Below are positions 1 through 9,162 of a stretch of 64,000 bases of DNA, in pieces. The stretch comes from Streptomyces sp. STR69. Lineage in GTDB: Bacteria; Actinomycetota; Actinomycetes; Streptomycetales; Streptomycetaceae. Each line of letters starts with the position of its first letter. Position 1 is the first letter of the stretch. Position numbers and translations under genes: made by a program. The notes beneath the pieces are model-generated. The model did no database searches, was not told where the DNA came from, and worked only from the letters and a program-made list of their open reading frames with translations. The stretch covers positions 142,458 to 206,457 of the forward strand of contig NZ_JALJRY010000020.1 in NCBI RefSeq assembly GCF_024519455.1, written 5' to 3'.

Positions 1-135
1 CACTTCTTCGAGGCCGTCCAGGGCCGGACCACCACGCCCATCACCCCCACCCCCGTCGACGGCGGAGAGGACAACCGGTGTGACGACGCAGTGCTCGACT
101 ACTACAACCCCCGCCCGCTTCCTGCTGCTCGGTGA
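1..135 (+). CDS. 3' end of an unidentified gene (partial)
   Basis: Only the last 44 codons lie in the window. Frame 1 reads through to TGA at 133-135 and nearly every third codon position is G or C, so this frame, not the two others, looks coding. The tail ends in DYYNPRPLPAAR. It overlaps the next gene by 56 bases in another frame, which suggests translational coupling. A rival frame-3 stop makes a GTGA overlap at 80-83, but its Arg/His-rich peptide has poor codon use. The product cannot be named. Confidence 0.45.
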   Translation, partial: HFFEAVQGRTTTPITPTPVDGGEDNRCDDAVLDYYNPRPLPAAR

Positions 136-775
136 CTCCCACGCCGGCTGCGTCGGCCGCGCCGCCCAGGCGGCCGAACTGCCTTTCGTGGGAGGCCCGT
201 TGGGATCGGGGCGCGACTTCCTGGGGCCCTTCTTCGACACCGACGCCACCGACCTCACCTTCCGGCAGGCCGGGACACAGCGGTTGTACCGCGAGTTCCT
301 CGACACCCTCGACGTGACCGCACTCGCCGGACTGCGGGTGCCGCTGGTGTGCACCTTCGGCCTGAGCGCCCACACCGTCGCCACCCGACAGAACTGGGAC
401 CTCTACCGCGACCGGCACGGAACCGTCCCCGACACCTTCCTGCGCAGCGGCCTCTTCGCCGACCTGATCCGCGCGACCACCCGCGGCGCACTCGCCTTCT
501 ACGACCACGCCGCCGCCCTGGGACTGCGCGTCCTGGCGCCCCTGCCGCCCCAGCGCGTCCCCGGCATGTCCGACCCGGAGGTCTTCTTCGCCGCGCAGCA
601 CATCCTCGTGGACGAACTCACCGCGAGGGGCGTCGAGTTGGTCGACCTGAGGACCCGCGTCACCGACCACACCGGCCTGCAGCGCCCCGCCTTCTGCCAG
701 CCGGACGACACCATCCACGGCAACCTCGCCTTCGGCCGCCTCGTCGTGTCCGAACTCCTCGACCGAGGCCTGTGA
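80..775 (+). CDS. SGNH/GDSL-type hydrolase-like protein
   Basis: The 231-residue protein begins with a beta strand followed by GDSHAG (Ser20 as candidate nucleophile) and ends with PDDTIHGN, giving the D-x-x-H pair (Asp210, His213) of SGNH esterases. There is no signal peptide, so a cytoplasmic role is likely. The GTG start follows GGAGAGG at the usual spacing. It lies 38 bases upstream of a TauD-type dioxygenase and probably shares its transcript, together with the following 226-residue protein. SGNH enzymes hydrolyse or transfer acyl esters; the substrate here is unknown. The catalytic residues are seen in the sequence, and the biosynthetic context is inferred. Confidence 0.7.
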   Translation: MTTQCSTTTTPARFLLLGDSHAGCVGRAAQAAELPFVGGPLGSGRDFLGPFFDTDATDLTFRQAGTQRLYREFLDTLDVTALAGLRVPLVCTFGLSAHTVATRQNWDLYRDRHGTVPDTFLRSGLFADLIRATTRGALAFYDHAAALGLRVLAPLPPQRVPGMSDPEVFFAAQHILVDELTARGVELVDLRTRVTDHTGLQRPAFCQPDDTIHGNLAFGRLVVSELLDRGL

Positions 776-813
776 GCCTCGCCCCTTCCCCACCGAAACC
801 AAGGAGGTCCCTC

Positions 814-1692
814 ATGGAGGACTACGCGCTCAAGGCCGTCGAGCGGCTCACCACCCGTCCCGCCGAGCCCTACGACACCCTGTCCGTCGCCCCGATCACC
901 CCGCTGCTCGGTGCGGAGGTCACCGGCCTCGACCTGTCCCGGGAGCTGACACCCCAGCAGGAGAAGGAACTCAAGCACGCGTTCCAGACCCACCACGTCC
1001 TGGTCTTCCGCGACCAGGACATCACCCCCGAGGAACACAAGCGGTTCGCAGGCGTCTTCGGCGAACTGCACCCCGTCGCCCTCGCACCCGAGGGATCCGA
1101 CCCGTACATCCTGGAGATCAAGGCGACCAAGGAGTCCCGGGCGGTGGCCGGCAACGGCTGGCACGCCGACGGCACCGCCGACCCCGAACCCTCCCTCGGA
1201 TCACTGCTCTACATCACCACCGTCCCCGAGGGCGGCAGCGGCGGCGACACCGTCTTCGCCAACATGCACCTCGCCTACGAACTGCTCTCACCGGCGATGC
1301 GGAGCTTCCTCGAAGGCCTCACCGCACTCCACGACGGAGCCCTGCCCTGGACCGCCGCCGGACAGACCCCGCCGCCCGAGTACGACGTACCGCGCACCGA
1401 GCAGCCGGTCGTCGTCCGGCATCCGGAGAACGACCGCAAGCTGCTGTTCGTCAACGCCCCCTACACCTCCCACATCACCCAGCTGTCCCGCGCCGAGAGC
1501 GACGCCCTCCTCGACCTGCTCTACGCGCACATAGCCCACACTCCGCTGCTGCACTGCCGGGTCCGCTGGCAGGAGCGCACCCTTGTCCTCTGGGACAACC
1601 GCAGCGTCCAGCACCATGCCGTCTGGGACTACTTCCCGCACACCCGGGAGGGCCGCCGCGTGGCCGTCAACGGCAGTTCCCTGCAGGCCTGA
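814..1692 (+). CDS. TauD/TfdA-family Fe(II)/2-oxoglutarate dioxygenase
   Basis: This 292-residue protein has the double-stranded beta-helix signature: WHADGT supplies the iron ligands His117 and Asp119, and WDNRSVQHHA supplies the distal His267, followed by the 2-oxoglutarate-binding Arg (REGRR, about 279-282). Length and layout match TauD/TfdA enzymes, which hydroxylate or desaturate small substrates using O2 and 2-oxoglutarate. A strong AAGGAGG lies 8 bases before the ATG. It sits between the SGNH gene and an unknown gene that starts 3 bases after its stop, so all three look co-transcribed. Taurine use is unlikely because no sulfonate transporter is near. A tailoring role in a small biosynthetic pathway is an inference. 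Confidence 0.88.
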   Translation: MEDYALKAVERLTTRPAEPYDTLSVAPITPLLGAEVTGLDLSRELTPQQEKELKHAFQTHHVLVFRDQDITPEEHKRFAGVFGELHPVALAPEGSDPYILEIKATKESRAVAGNGWHADGTADPEPSLGSLLYITTVPEGGSGGDTVFANMHLAYELLSPAMRSFLEGLTALHDGALPWTAAGQTPPPEYDVPRTEQPVVVRHPENDRKLLFVNAPYTSHITQLSRAESDALLDLLYAHIAHTPLLHCRVRWQERTLVLWDNRSVQHHAVWDYFPHTREGRRVAVNGSSLQA

Positions 1693-1695
1693 GCC

Positions 1696-2376
1696 ATGCC
1701 CACGACCGATATCTTTCCCACCGCGGCCCCGGCCTGGCTGCGGGACGTCGCCGCGGACCTCCACGAGCAGTTGCCGATGGACGTCCGGGACGACTGGAGG
1801 GCCCGTCTGCACGACCTTCTCGCCGAAGTCCCGGACGCGGGAGGCCTGTTCGCCGTCCATGTCTGGCAGGCCGCGACGGTCCTGCCGCTCCTCGCCGAGG
1901 GGGTGCAGGAGGGGGAGGCCGCCGTGTTCGAGGCTCCGGGGGACCTGCACCGTGCGGCGGCGCACGGCTGGACGCCGGACCGGGACACCTGGAGAACGAC
2001 GCTCACCCCGATGCTCCTGCACCTCTACGACGCGGCCTACGACCGGACCGGCGCGTACACCGAGGCCCACACGGGCGCCCGCGACTACGCGCTGGCCAAC
2101 GGTTTCGCCGCGGCGGAGGCGGACGGATACGGCCACGAGTACGCCCGGCTGAGCAGCGACGCGAACGCTCGGGCCTGCGCCGAGGCCCACGCACAGGCAC
2201 TCGGTCCCGCATTGGCACGGGCCTACGCGGACGACGGGTGCGAGGCGTACGCCGACACGTTTCCCGCCGCCCAACTCCGGGCCGTCGTACGGGTCATGGC
2301 GGAACGCGGCGACCCGGCCCCGGCCGCGCGACTGGCGGAGGGGCTCCTCTCGGCGCTGGCGACACCGGGGCCGTAG
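1696..2376 (+). CDS. Unknown protein in the dioxygenase operon
   Basis: The 226-residue product is not recognised. It is acidic, rich in Ala, Asp and Tyr, predicted mainly helical, and has no signal peptide or membrane segment. The middle holds a run of aromatic, charged helices (LLHLYDAAYDRTGAYTEAHT, about 118-137). Codon use is typical of the region and the ATG follows the dioxygenase stop by 3 bases, which implies tight coupling. No catalytic motif was found; it might be a partner or scaffold of the dioxygenase/SGNH pair. Confidence 0.75.
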   Translation: MPTTDIFPTAAPAWLRDVAADLHEQLPMDVRDDWRARLHDLLAEVPDAGGLFAVHVWQAATVLPLLAEGVQEGEAAVFEAPGDLHRAAAHGWTPDRDTWRTTLTPMLLHLYDAAYDRTGAYTEAHTGARDYALANGFAAAEADGYGHEYARLSSDANARACAEAHAQALGPALARAYADDGCEAYADTFPAAQLRAVVRVMAERGDPAPAARLAEGLLSALATPGP

Positions 2377-2447
2377 GCGGCGGGTTCCCCGAATGCACCT
2401 GTGTACGGCACTGGACACGGCGGCCGGGTCCATACACGATCCCGTGC

Positions 2448-3221
2448 ATGACAGTCGAGGACGCCATCACCGCCACCGCCGACCGGATCGCCGCGCTGCT
2501 CCCGGCGGGGACCGACCCGCGGACGCCGCTGCCGGGCGCCGAGTGGACGGTGGGTGAGGCGGCGGCGCACCTCGCGCTGGCGGGGAAGCTGATGGGGGAC
2601 ATCGGGGCGGGCAAGACACGGCACTACGGCGACGGTACGCCCGGCGGGCTCGCGGCGGCCAACAGCGCGTCCCTGGCCGCCTTTCCGGAGCGGGATCCGG
2701 TGGTCCTCGGCACGGTGATAGCGGACCAGGCCCGGGCCTTCGTCACGGCCGCCGCAGGCCGCTCGCCGCAGGAGCAGGTGCTGACACCGATGGGGCCGAT
2801 GGACCTGGCCACCCTGGGCTCGTACCTGCTCACGCATCTGCTCGGGCACGGCTACGACATCGCGGTCGCGCTGCGCCGGCCGCACATGGTGAGCCGGGAG
2901 GTCGTCCCGTTCACGCTGCCCTTCATGCGGCTCGCCATGCCGCGCGTCGTGAACGCCGGCGCGGCCGGTCACCACGCGTGTTACGTGGTGCGGACCGGCC
3001 GCGACCGCTTCGCCGTCACCTTCACGGACGGGGTCCCCGCGGTCAGCGACGAGCCGCCCCGGCGGCCCGACTGCACGATCGCCATCGACCCCGTCGCCTT
3101 CCTCCTCCTCGCCCTCGGCCGCTGGAGTGCCCCCACCACCATGGCCCGCGCCAAGGTGATCGTCTGGGGCCGCAAACCGTGGCTCGGGCCGCGCTTCCCG
3201 GGGCTGTTCACGGCGCCGTAG
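2448..3221 (+). CDS. DinB / maleylpyruvate isomerase-like protein with SCP2-like C-terminus
   Basis: The 257-residue protein opens with a mycothiol-dependent maleylpyruvate-isomerase-type DinB domain (about 1-150: WTVGEAAAHLAL early, then LLTHLLGHGYDIA supplying metal-type His residues) and closes with an SCP2-like sterol-carrier fold (about 165-257). Such proteins in actinobacteria are thought to be thiol-dependent metalloenzymes; the substrate is unknown. Start ATG 2448 is chosen because homology begins there, although a longer reading frame continues upstream. It is separate from the preceding operon (71-base gap) and converges on the carboxypeptidase gene. Confidence 0.72.
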   Translation: MTVEDAITATADRIAALLPAGTDPRTPLPGAEWTVGEAAAHLALAGKLMGDIGAGKTRHYGDGTPGGLAAANSASLAAFPERDPVVLGTVIADQARAFVTAAAGRSPQEQVLTPMGPMDLATLGSYLLTHLLGHGYDIAVALRRPHMVSREVVPFTLPFMRLAMPRVVNAGAAGHHACYVVRTGRDRFAVTFTDGVPAVSDEPPRRPDCTIAIDPVAFLLLALGRWSAPTTMARAKVIVWGRKPWLGPRFPGLFTAP

Positions 3222-3239
3222 CCGACGCCCTGAACTTAC

Positions 3240-4559
3240 CTACGCCCAGCAGCCGTTGACGGTGGCGGCGAGGCCGTCGAGGGCGTCCTTCGTGGCGGCG
3301 GGGTCGGCGGTGGAGTTGTTCTCGATGAAGGAGAAGACCTTCCAGTTCCCGTCCGCCGCCTTGGTCAGTCCGCTCAGCGCGATCGCACCGGTGAGCGTGC
3401 CCGTCTTGGCCATCACCTTGCCGACCGCGCACTGGGAGTCGGCGGTGTCGAACCGGCCCCACTCGGGTCCCAGCGTCGAGCCGGCCTCGCCCGCGACGGG
3501 CAGTCCGTCCACGATGTACTTCAGCGTCGGGGCGTTGGCCGGGTCGTCGGCCAGGTCGAGGATGTCGGCGATGGTCTGCGCCGGGATGCGGTTGGAGCGG
3601 GACAGCCCGCTGCCGTCGTGGATCTCGAAGTTGGCCAGCGAGATGCCGTACTGCGTGAGGACCTGGCGAACGACCGCCGTGCCGTCCTCGAAGGTGGCCG
3701 GGCGGCCCGAGGCGAGCGCCGTCATCCGGAGCAGGGTCTCGGCGATATCGTTGTCACTCACCTTGAGCATGTGCTCCACGATGGCCGACAGCGCCGCGGA
3801 CCGGTGCTCCGCCACGGGGACGGCTCCGGTGCCCGCCACGCCGTGGACGACACTGCCGGTGACCGTGACACCTTGCGCGGCGAGGAGCTTCGCGAAGGTC
3901 TGGCCGGCGTCCAGGGACGTGTCCGTGACGTGGTGGCCGTCGACCACCAACGCCCGTACGGGAGCGATGGAGTCGGGGTAGTAGCCGTCGTTCCAGCCGA
4001 CGGCGAGCGAGGGCTGGGGGAAGAGGCTGTCGTCCACCTGGACCTTCACCGAGGTCAGGCCCGCGCTCTTCAGACCCGCGACGACGGTCGTGACCATCGC
4101 GCCGAGGTCGGCGGAGGTCAGGGTGCGGTCCCCGCCCCCGACCAGGGTGAGCGTACCGGCGTCGTAGACGACCTTCGTGGTGAAGCGGTGATCGGGGCCG
4201 AGGACCGTGAGCGCGGCCGTCGAGGTGCCGAGCTTGGTGTTGGACGCCGGCATCAGCGCGGTGGTCGCGTCATGGCCCCACACGACGTTGTTGGACTGCG
4301 CGTCGATGACCACCCCGCTGAGCGTGGTGCCGAGCCGGGTGTCCTGGATGCGGGTGTCGAGGTTGGTCGCGATCTTCTGCTCGGAGGGGTCGAGCGTGGC
4401 GGCGGTCCGCCCGGCGGCGAACGCGGACGTGCCGAACAGGATCGTCCCGGCGACGGGGGCGGTCACCGCGATGACGGCGACCCGGCGGAACATCGGACTG
4501 ACCGTTCTGCTCTTGCGGTGGCGTCCGCTCGCGTGGTCGGTGGAGGGGGAGTTGGGCAT
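3240..4559 (-). CDS. dacB: D-alanyl-D-alanine carboxypeptidase/endopeptidase (PBP4 type, S13)
   Basis: This 439-residue exported enzyme trims or cuts peptidoglycan stem peptides outside the membrane. An N-terminal signal region (about 24-49, basic residues then a hydrophobic stretch ending AFA) precedes the S13 catalytic domain. The penicillin-binding triad is complete: SNTK (Ser106, Lys109), SDN in VSDNDIAE, and KTG in MAKTGTLTG. It is shorter than some actinobacterial homologues but retains all motifs. It appears to be monocistronic, convergent with the DinB gene. The gene symbol is by family resemblance. Confidence 0.9.
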   Translation of the reverse strand: MPNSPSTDHASGRHRKSRTVSPMFRRVAVIAVTAPVAGTILFGTSAFAAGRTAATLDPSEQKIATNLDTRIQDTRLGTTLSGVVIDAQSNNVVWGHDATTALMPASNTKLGTSTAALTVLGPDHRFTTKVVYDAGTLTLVGGGDRTLTSADLGAMVTTVVAGLKSAGLTSVKVQVDDSLFPQPSLAVGWNDGYYPDSIAPVRALVVDGHHVTDTSLDAGQTFAKLLAAQGVTVTGSVVHGVAGTGAVPVAEHRSAALSAIVEHMLKVSDNDIAETLLRMTALASGRPATFEDGTAVVRQVLTQYGISLANFEIHDGSGLSRSNRIPAQTIADILDLADDPANAPTLKYIVDGLPVAGEAGSTLGPEWGRFDTADSQCAVGKVMAKTGTLTGAIALSGLTKAADGNWKVFSFIENNSTADPAATKDALDGLAATVNGCWA

Positions 4560-4700
4560 GGCCGCCTCGGTGCAGGGGGGTGTGAGTGGGGGCGTACGAA
4601 AGATCCGGGGATCTTGAAAGGGGAAAGTAACAGCTCCAACTCACGTTACCCATGGGTACGTTGTGAAGAGCAGGAGCCTGGCCGATTTACGACGGTGCCG

Positions 4701-7658
4701 TCAGTCGTCGTCCCCGAAGGGCAGCGCGTCGAGGTCCCCGGTGAAGCCCTCCAGGCTCGGGAACATCAACTCCAAGGCGTCGTCCGGCAGTTCCTGCCGG
4801 GCGCCCGAGGCGGTCAGCGCCTGCTCCGTCCAGATGCACTTGCCCGTCGATGTATAGCGCGTGCCCCAGCGCTGGGTGAGAGCGGTGATCAGCTGCAGGC
4901 CGCGCCCGCCCTCGTCGGTGTCCGTGGCGCGGCGGATACGCGGCATCGTCAGACTGCCGTCGAAGACCTCGCAGATCAGCTCGGCGCCGTGCAGGAGGCG
5001 CAGGCTGACCGGGCCCTTCGCATGCCGCACCACATTGCCCACCAGCTCGCTGGCCAGGAGTTCCGTGGTCGGGGCCAGATCCTCCAGTCCCCAGGTGCTC
5101 AGCTGCTCCCGCACATGACGGCGGGCCTGACCGGCCGCTCGCGGATCCTCGGGCAGCGACCAGGACGCGATCTTGTCGGGGGTCAGGGCGTGCAGCCGGG
5201 CGACGAGCAGCGCGGCGTCGTCGGCCGTCGGATGCTCGGCGGGGAGCAGACCCGCCGTGAGGGTGTCGCACAGCCGCTCCAGGCCCGCTCGCCCCAGGTC
5301 CGCCTCCCCGCCGGACCTGTGCGCCGCGCTCAGCAGCCGCGCCAGATCCGCCATGCCCTCGTCCATCTCACGCTTCGACGACTCCACCAGACCGTCGGTG
5401 TAGAGGACCAGCAGACTTCCCTCCGGCACCTTCAACTCCACCGTCTCGAAAGGCGGTTCCGCCGCGCCGAGCGGCGGGTCGGCCGACAGCTTGGGGAAGT
5501 GCACCGTGCCGTCCGGGTGGACCACGGCCGGCGGCGGATGACCGGCCGCGGCGATGGAACAGATCTGGGTCGTCGAGTCGTAGAGCGCGTACAGACACGT
5601 CACGTACGACTCCTCGCCCATCCCGGCGACGAGGTCGTTCAGATGGCTCATGATCTCGTCGGGCGGCAGCTCCAGATCGGCGAGGGTGTGCAGCGCGGTA
5701 CGCAGCCGGCCCATCGTCGCCGCCTCCGGCAGACCGTGGCCCATCACATCGCCCACCACGAGGGCCACCTGACCGCCCGACAGCGGGATGATGTCGTACC
5801 AGTCGCCGCCCACGTCCATGCCCTGGCCCGCCGGGAGGTAACGGGCGGCGGCGGTGCACGCCGGCAGCTCGGGAAGCGCCCGGGGAAGCAGACTGCGCTG
5901 CAGCTCACGGGAACGGTCGTGCTCGGCGTCGTAGAGCCGGGCTCGTTCCAGTGCCTGGGCGACCAGGGCGCAGATCGTGGCGAGCAGGGTGCGTTCCTCG
6001 TCGGTGAGCCGGCGCGGGTGGTCGAAGGCCACGACGCAGACGCCGAAGGTGTGGCCGGACGCGGTCAGCGGGAGGAACGCCCACGCCTGCTTCTCGGCCC
6101 TGGCCGGTCTGGCGGCCAGCTCGGGGTAGCGGGCCGAGTACTCGTCGACCGAGGAGAGGAACAGCGGCACCCCGGACGCGATCACGTCCCAGGACGGCTC
6201 GCCGGGGGTCCGGGCGTGGCCGTCGACAACGCCGAGGAATTCCTCCGGGTAGCCGTCCGCTCCCACGGTGTACAGCCGGTCGCCCTCGATGGCCTGCACC
6301 AGAAGTCCGGTCGCGGCGAACGGCGGCAGCACCCGGCGGGCGACCGCGGCCACCACGTCCTGCGAGGTCGTCGCCTTGGCGAGGGCGGCCGTCAGTTCCC
6401 CGATCCGGGCCGCGCGCCGGGCCGCCGCCAGCTCGGACGCCCTGCGCTCCTCCTCGTGCTGCCGTTTCTCGGTGACGTCGGTGAGATAGAGGGTCACTCC
6501 GTCGGGCCCCGGGACCAGCCGCAGGTGGTGGCGACGGCCGGTGCCCTCCAACTGGGCGTCGAAGCCGACCGGCGTCTCCTCGGCCGCGGCCTTCCGGCAG
6601 CGGTCCTCCAGGCCCGGGACGTTCCGTACCGTGGGCAGCTCCCACAGGAGGCGCCCGAACAGCTCCTCTTCGGACAGGCCCAGCGTTCGCTCCGCCTCCA
6701 GGTTGGCGAAGGTGATGCGCCAGTCGTCGTCCACGGCGAGGAACCCGTCGCTCATATGGCGCAGGGCCCGGCTGAGGGAGTCCCGGGCGGACCGTGACTC
6801 GTTGCTCTCCCAGCCCACGCCGATCATCCGGAGCGGCTCACCGTGCTCGTCGTAGGTCGCCCGGCCCCGGGCCTGGGTCCAGCCGTACGTCCCGTCCAGG
6901 CGGCGCACCCGGTACTCGGCCTCGTACACGCCGTGGTCGCGGATCGCCCGGCCGGCCGCGTCCAGCGTCGGCGCCAGGTCGTCGGGGTGGACGATCCGCA
7001 TCCAGTTCTCGATCTTGCCGGTGTAGTCCTCGGGCCTGGTGCCGTAGAGCTCCAGGGCCGCCTCGTCCCAGATCAGCTCGCCGCTGCGGATGTCCCAGTC
7101 CCACGAACCGACGCTGACCTGCTTCAGCGCCTGCCGCAGCCGGTCACGGTGGCCGGCCGGCTCCGTGCTGGAGGGGCCGGAGGGAGGCGGCGCCTGGCTC
7201 ATGCGCTCCTCGGTCCAGGCGACCAGGTCCCGGAGGAAGGCCCACTGCCGCGGTGTGGGCTCACCCTGCTCGCCCATCAGGACCGTGAGCGCGCCGATGC
7301 TGCGGTCCCCGCCGGACACCGGCACGGCGGCCAGGCCGGTGCCGGGCCAGGAGAGCTTCTGGCCCGCGGACCGGCTCACGGGCGCGGGCTCCACCGGAAC
7401 CCACACACCGCTGCCCTGGTGCAGCGCCCTGGCCGGGGCCGTCGGGCCCTCCTGGTCGATGATCTCCCACGGGCGGGTCAGGGCGGGAGGCAGACCGGTC
7501 GACGACACCAGCCGCAGCGCTGACATCGGGCCACGCAGATGAATCGCTCCACCGAGGGCCCCCAGCTCGCCCACCGCGTGCTGCAGTGCCAGCCGGAAGA
7601 CTTCGCTCTCGGTGACGCCGGGGTCCACAGTGCCGAGCAGAGCCAGACGTGCGTTCAT
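4701..7658 (-). CDS. PAS-GAF-SpoIIE phosphatase-HATPase regulatory protein
   Basis: The 985-residue cytosolic signalling protein has, in order, an N-terminal GAF-like part (about 1-150), a PAS/PAC domain (about 175-295, with WDWDIRSGELIWDEAA), a second PAS (about 300-400), a GAF domain (about 415-575), a SpoIIE/PP2C phosphatase (about 590-800, with GGDWYDIIPL and VGDVMGHGLPEAA) and a C-terminal anti-sigma-type HATPase (about 845-975). This architecture is common in Streptomyces. It is thought to couple sensed signals to partner-switching, dephosphorylating an anti-anti-sigma factor while the HATPase domain acts as a kinase or binder. No sigma or STAS gene is adjacent, so its partner is elsewhere. 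Confidence 0.9.
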   Translation of the reverse strand: MNARLALLGTVDPGVTESEVFRLALQHAVGELGALGGAIHLRGPMSALRLVSSTGLPPALTRPWEIIDQEGPTAPARALHQGSGVWVPVEPAPVSRSAGQKLSWPGTGLAAVPVSGGDRSIGALTVLMGEQGEPTPRQWAFLRDLVAWTEERMSQAPPPSGPSSTEPAGHRDRLRQALKQVSVGSWDWDIRSGELIWDEAALELYGTRPEDYTGKIENWMRIVHPDDLAPTLDAAGRAIRDHGVYEAEYRVRRLDGTYGWTQARGRATYDEHGEPLRMIGVGWESNESRSARDSLSRALRHMSDGFLAVDDDWRITFANLEAERTLGLSEEELFGRLLWELPTVRNVPGLEDRCRKAAAEETPVGFDAQLEGTGRRHHLRLVPGPDGVTLYLTDVTEKRQHEEERRASELAAARRAARIGELTAALAKATTSQDVVAAVARRVLPPFAATGLLVQAIEGDRLYTVGADGYPEEFLGVVDGHARTPGEPSWDVIASGVPLFLSSVDEYSARYPELAARPARAEKQAWAFLPLTASGHTFGVCVVAFDHPRRLTDEERTLLATICALVAQALERARLYDAEHDRSRELQRSLLPRALPELPACTAAARYLPAGQGMDVGGDWYDIIPLSGGQVALVVGDVMGHGLPEAATMGRLRTALHTLADLELPPDEIMSHLNDLVAGMGEESYVTCLYALYDSTTQICSIAAAGHPPPAVVHPDGTVHFPKLSADPPLGAAEPPFETVELKVPEGSLLVLYTDGLVESSKREMDEGMADLARLLSAAHRSGGEADLGRAGLERLCDTLTAGLLPAEHPTADDAALLVARLHALTPDKIASWSLPEDPRAAGQARRHVREQLSTWGLEDLAPTTELLASELVGNVVRHAKGPVSLRLLHGAELICEVFDGSLTMPRIRRATDTDEGGRGLQLITALTQRWGTRYTSTGKCIWTEQALTASGARQELPDDALELMFPSLEGFTGDLDALPFGDDD

Positions 7659-7991
7659 ACCGTAAATTTTACCGTTCCCGCCTCACATGACACGGTGCTC
7701 CGCAGGACTCCCACCTTTGGCTCAAGCTGTCGCCCACGGCTCTCAACAACCAGCGCTCCAGGCCGAGTTGCATCGGAGTTCCGCCGATGTTCCCTCGGGT
7801 GACAATACTCGGCATCCGGGACACCCGCGCCCTGTGCGACGGAAGGGCCCGTCGGCGGTGCGGCGTTCACGGAACGGGTGGCAAGCGGTAACGACCGACG
7901 ACTACCTTCGTGGTCGTCCAGGAACCCCTTGATCATGCCCGCACGTTGTCACACCGTCAGGCTCACCGCCCACCCGCCAACGAGGAGCGGC
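7659..7991. other. Intergenic region upstream of two divergent genes
   Basis: No convincing gene is seen. Next to the phosphatase start is an AT-rich near-palindrome, GTAAATTTTAC at 7662-7672, which stands out in this GC-rich sequence and could be part of a promoter or operator. The RutA-like gene has GAGGAG just before its ATG. Confidence 0.4.
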
Positions 7992-9065
7992 ATGGACATC
8001 GGCGTATTCATCCCCATCGGCAACAACGGCTGGCTCATATCGAAGAGCGCGCCCCAGTACCGCCCGAGCTTCGAGCTGAACAAGGCCATCGTGCAGAAGG
8101 CCGAGGAGCACGGGCTCGACTTCGCGCTGTCGATGATCAAGCTCAAGGGATTCGGCGGTGAGACGGAGTTCTGGGACCACAACCTGGAGTCGTTCACCCT
8201 GATGGCGGGCCTGGCCGCCGTCACGGAGCGGATCAAGCTGTACGCCTCCACCCCCATCCTGGTGCTGCCCCCGGCGATCGTCGCGCGGATGGCCACGACG
8301 ATCGACTCCATCGCTCCCGGCCGCTTCGGCATCAACATCGTCACGGGCTGGGCCCCCGGCGAGTACTCCCAGATGGACCTGTGGCCCGGCGACGAACACT
8401 TCGGCAACCGCTACGCCCGCGCCGCCGAGTACGTCACCGTGATGAAGGAGCTGTGGAGCGAGGGCGTCAGCAACTTCAAGGGCGAGTTCTACGAGATGGA
8501 CGACTGCGTGCTGTCCCCGCGCCCGGCGGACGGCCACATCGACATCGTTGCCGCCGGACAGAGCAACACTGGGATCCGGTTTGCCGCCGAGCACGCCGAG
8601 TACAACTTCATCCTCGGCAGCGGTGTCAACACCCCCCTCGCGCTGTCGGGCACCACGGCCACGCTCGTGGAAGCGGCCGAGGAGACCGGCCGTGACGTGG
8701 GCGCGCTCTCCCTCTTCATGGTCATCGCCGACGAGACCGACGAGGCCGCCCGCGCCAAGTGGCAGGACTACCACGACAACGCCGACCACGCGGCGCTGGC
8801 GTACATGGCCGGTGAATCGGCCACCGACACCACCGCCGACGACACCTCCACCGCCCGCACCATCGTGCTGCCCGAGGGCGCGGTCAACTTCAACATGGGC
8901 ACACTGGTCGGGTCGTACGAGACCGTCGCGAGGATGCTCGACGAGGTCGCCGAGGTCGAGGGCACCAAGGGCATCATGCTCGTCTTCGACGACTTCCTCG
9001 AAGGCCTGGAGAACTTCGGTACGCGTATCCAGCCGCTGATGAAGTCCCGGGCACAGTCCCGCTGA
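7992..9065 (+). CDS. rutA: RutA-like flavin-dependent monooxygenase (LLM class)
   Basis: The 357-residue product is a bacterial luciferase-like (LLM) oxidoreductase closely resembling RutA: it begins MDIGVFIPIGNNGWLISKSA and contains NIVTGWAPGEYSQM and the GQSNTGIRFAAEHAEYNF segment. RutA uses FMN-OOH to open the uracil ring and give ureidoacrylate. The ATG at 7992 has GAGGAG in front and matches the family N-terminus. An isochorismatase-family hydrolase follows 97 bases later with a hairpin between. The rest of the rut operon (C-G) and a flavin reductase are absent, so the substrate could be another N-heterocycle. Confidence 0.82.
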   Translation: MDIGVFIPIGNNGWLISKSAPQYRPSFELNKAIVQKAEEHGLDFALSMIKLKGFGGETEFWDHNLESFTLMAGLAAVTERIKLYASTPILVLPPAIVARMATTIDSIAPGRFGINIVTGWAPGEYSQMDLWPGDEHFGNRYARAAEYVTVMKELWSEGVSNFKGEFYEMDDCVLSPRPADGHIDIVAAGQSNTGIRFAAEHAEYNFILGSGVNTPLALSGTTATLVEAAEETGRDVGALSLFMVIADETDEAARAKWQDYHDNADHAALAYMAGESATDTTADDTSTARTIVLPEGAVNFNMGTLVGSYETVARMLDEVAEVEGTKGIMLVFDDFLEGLENFGTRIQPLMKSRAQSR

Positions 9066-9087
9066 CCCCTTTCCGCGCGAAGGCGGC

Positions 9088-9125
9088 CCCGGAGCCGGAC
9101 ACACCCACTGTCCGACCGCTCCGGG
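9088..9125 (+). terminator. Hairpin between the RutA-like gene and the amidohydrolase
   Basis: CCCGGAGC (9088-9095) plus CGGACA (9096-9101) pair with TGTCCG (9109-9114) and GCTCCGGG (9118-9125), leaving only a 3-base bulge. There is no T-run, as is usual in Streptomyces. It may end or attenuate the first gene's transcript. Confidence 0.55.
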
Positions 9126-9162
9126 CGTCGCTCCGGACCCGCCAGGACAGGAAGGACGCGCC

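Noticed and set aside
3618..6797. Very long open frame on the plus strand
   Set aside because: It lies antisense to the carboxypeptidase and PAS-SpoIIE genes, whose domains are clear. High GC keeps the opposite strand open.
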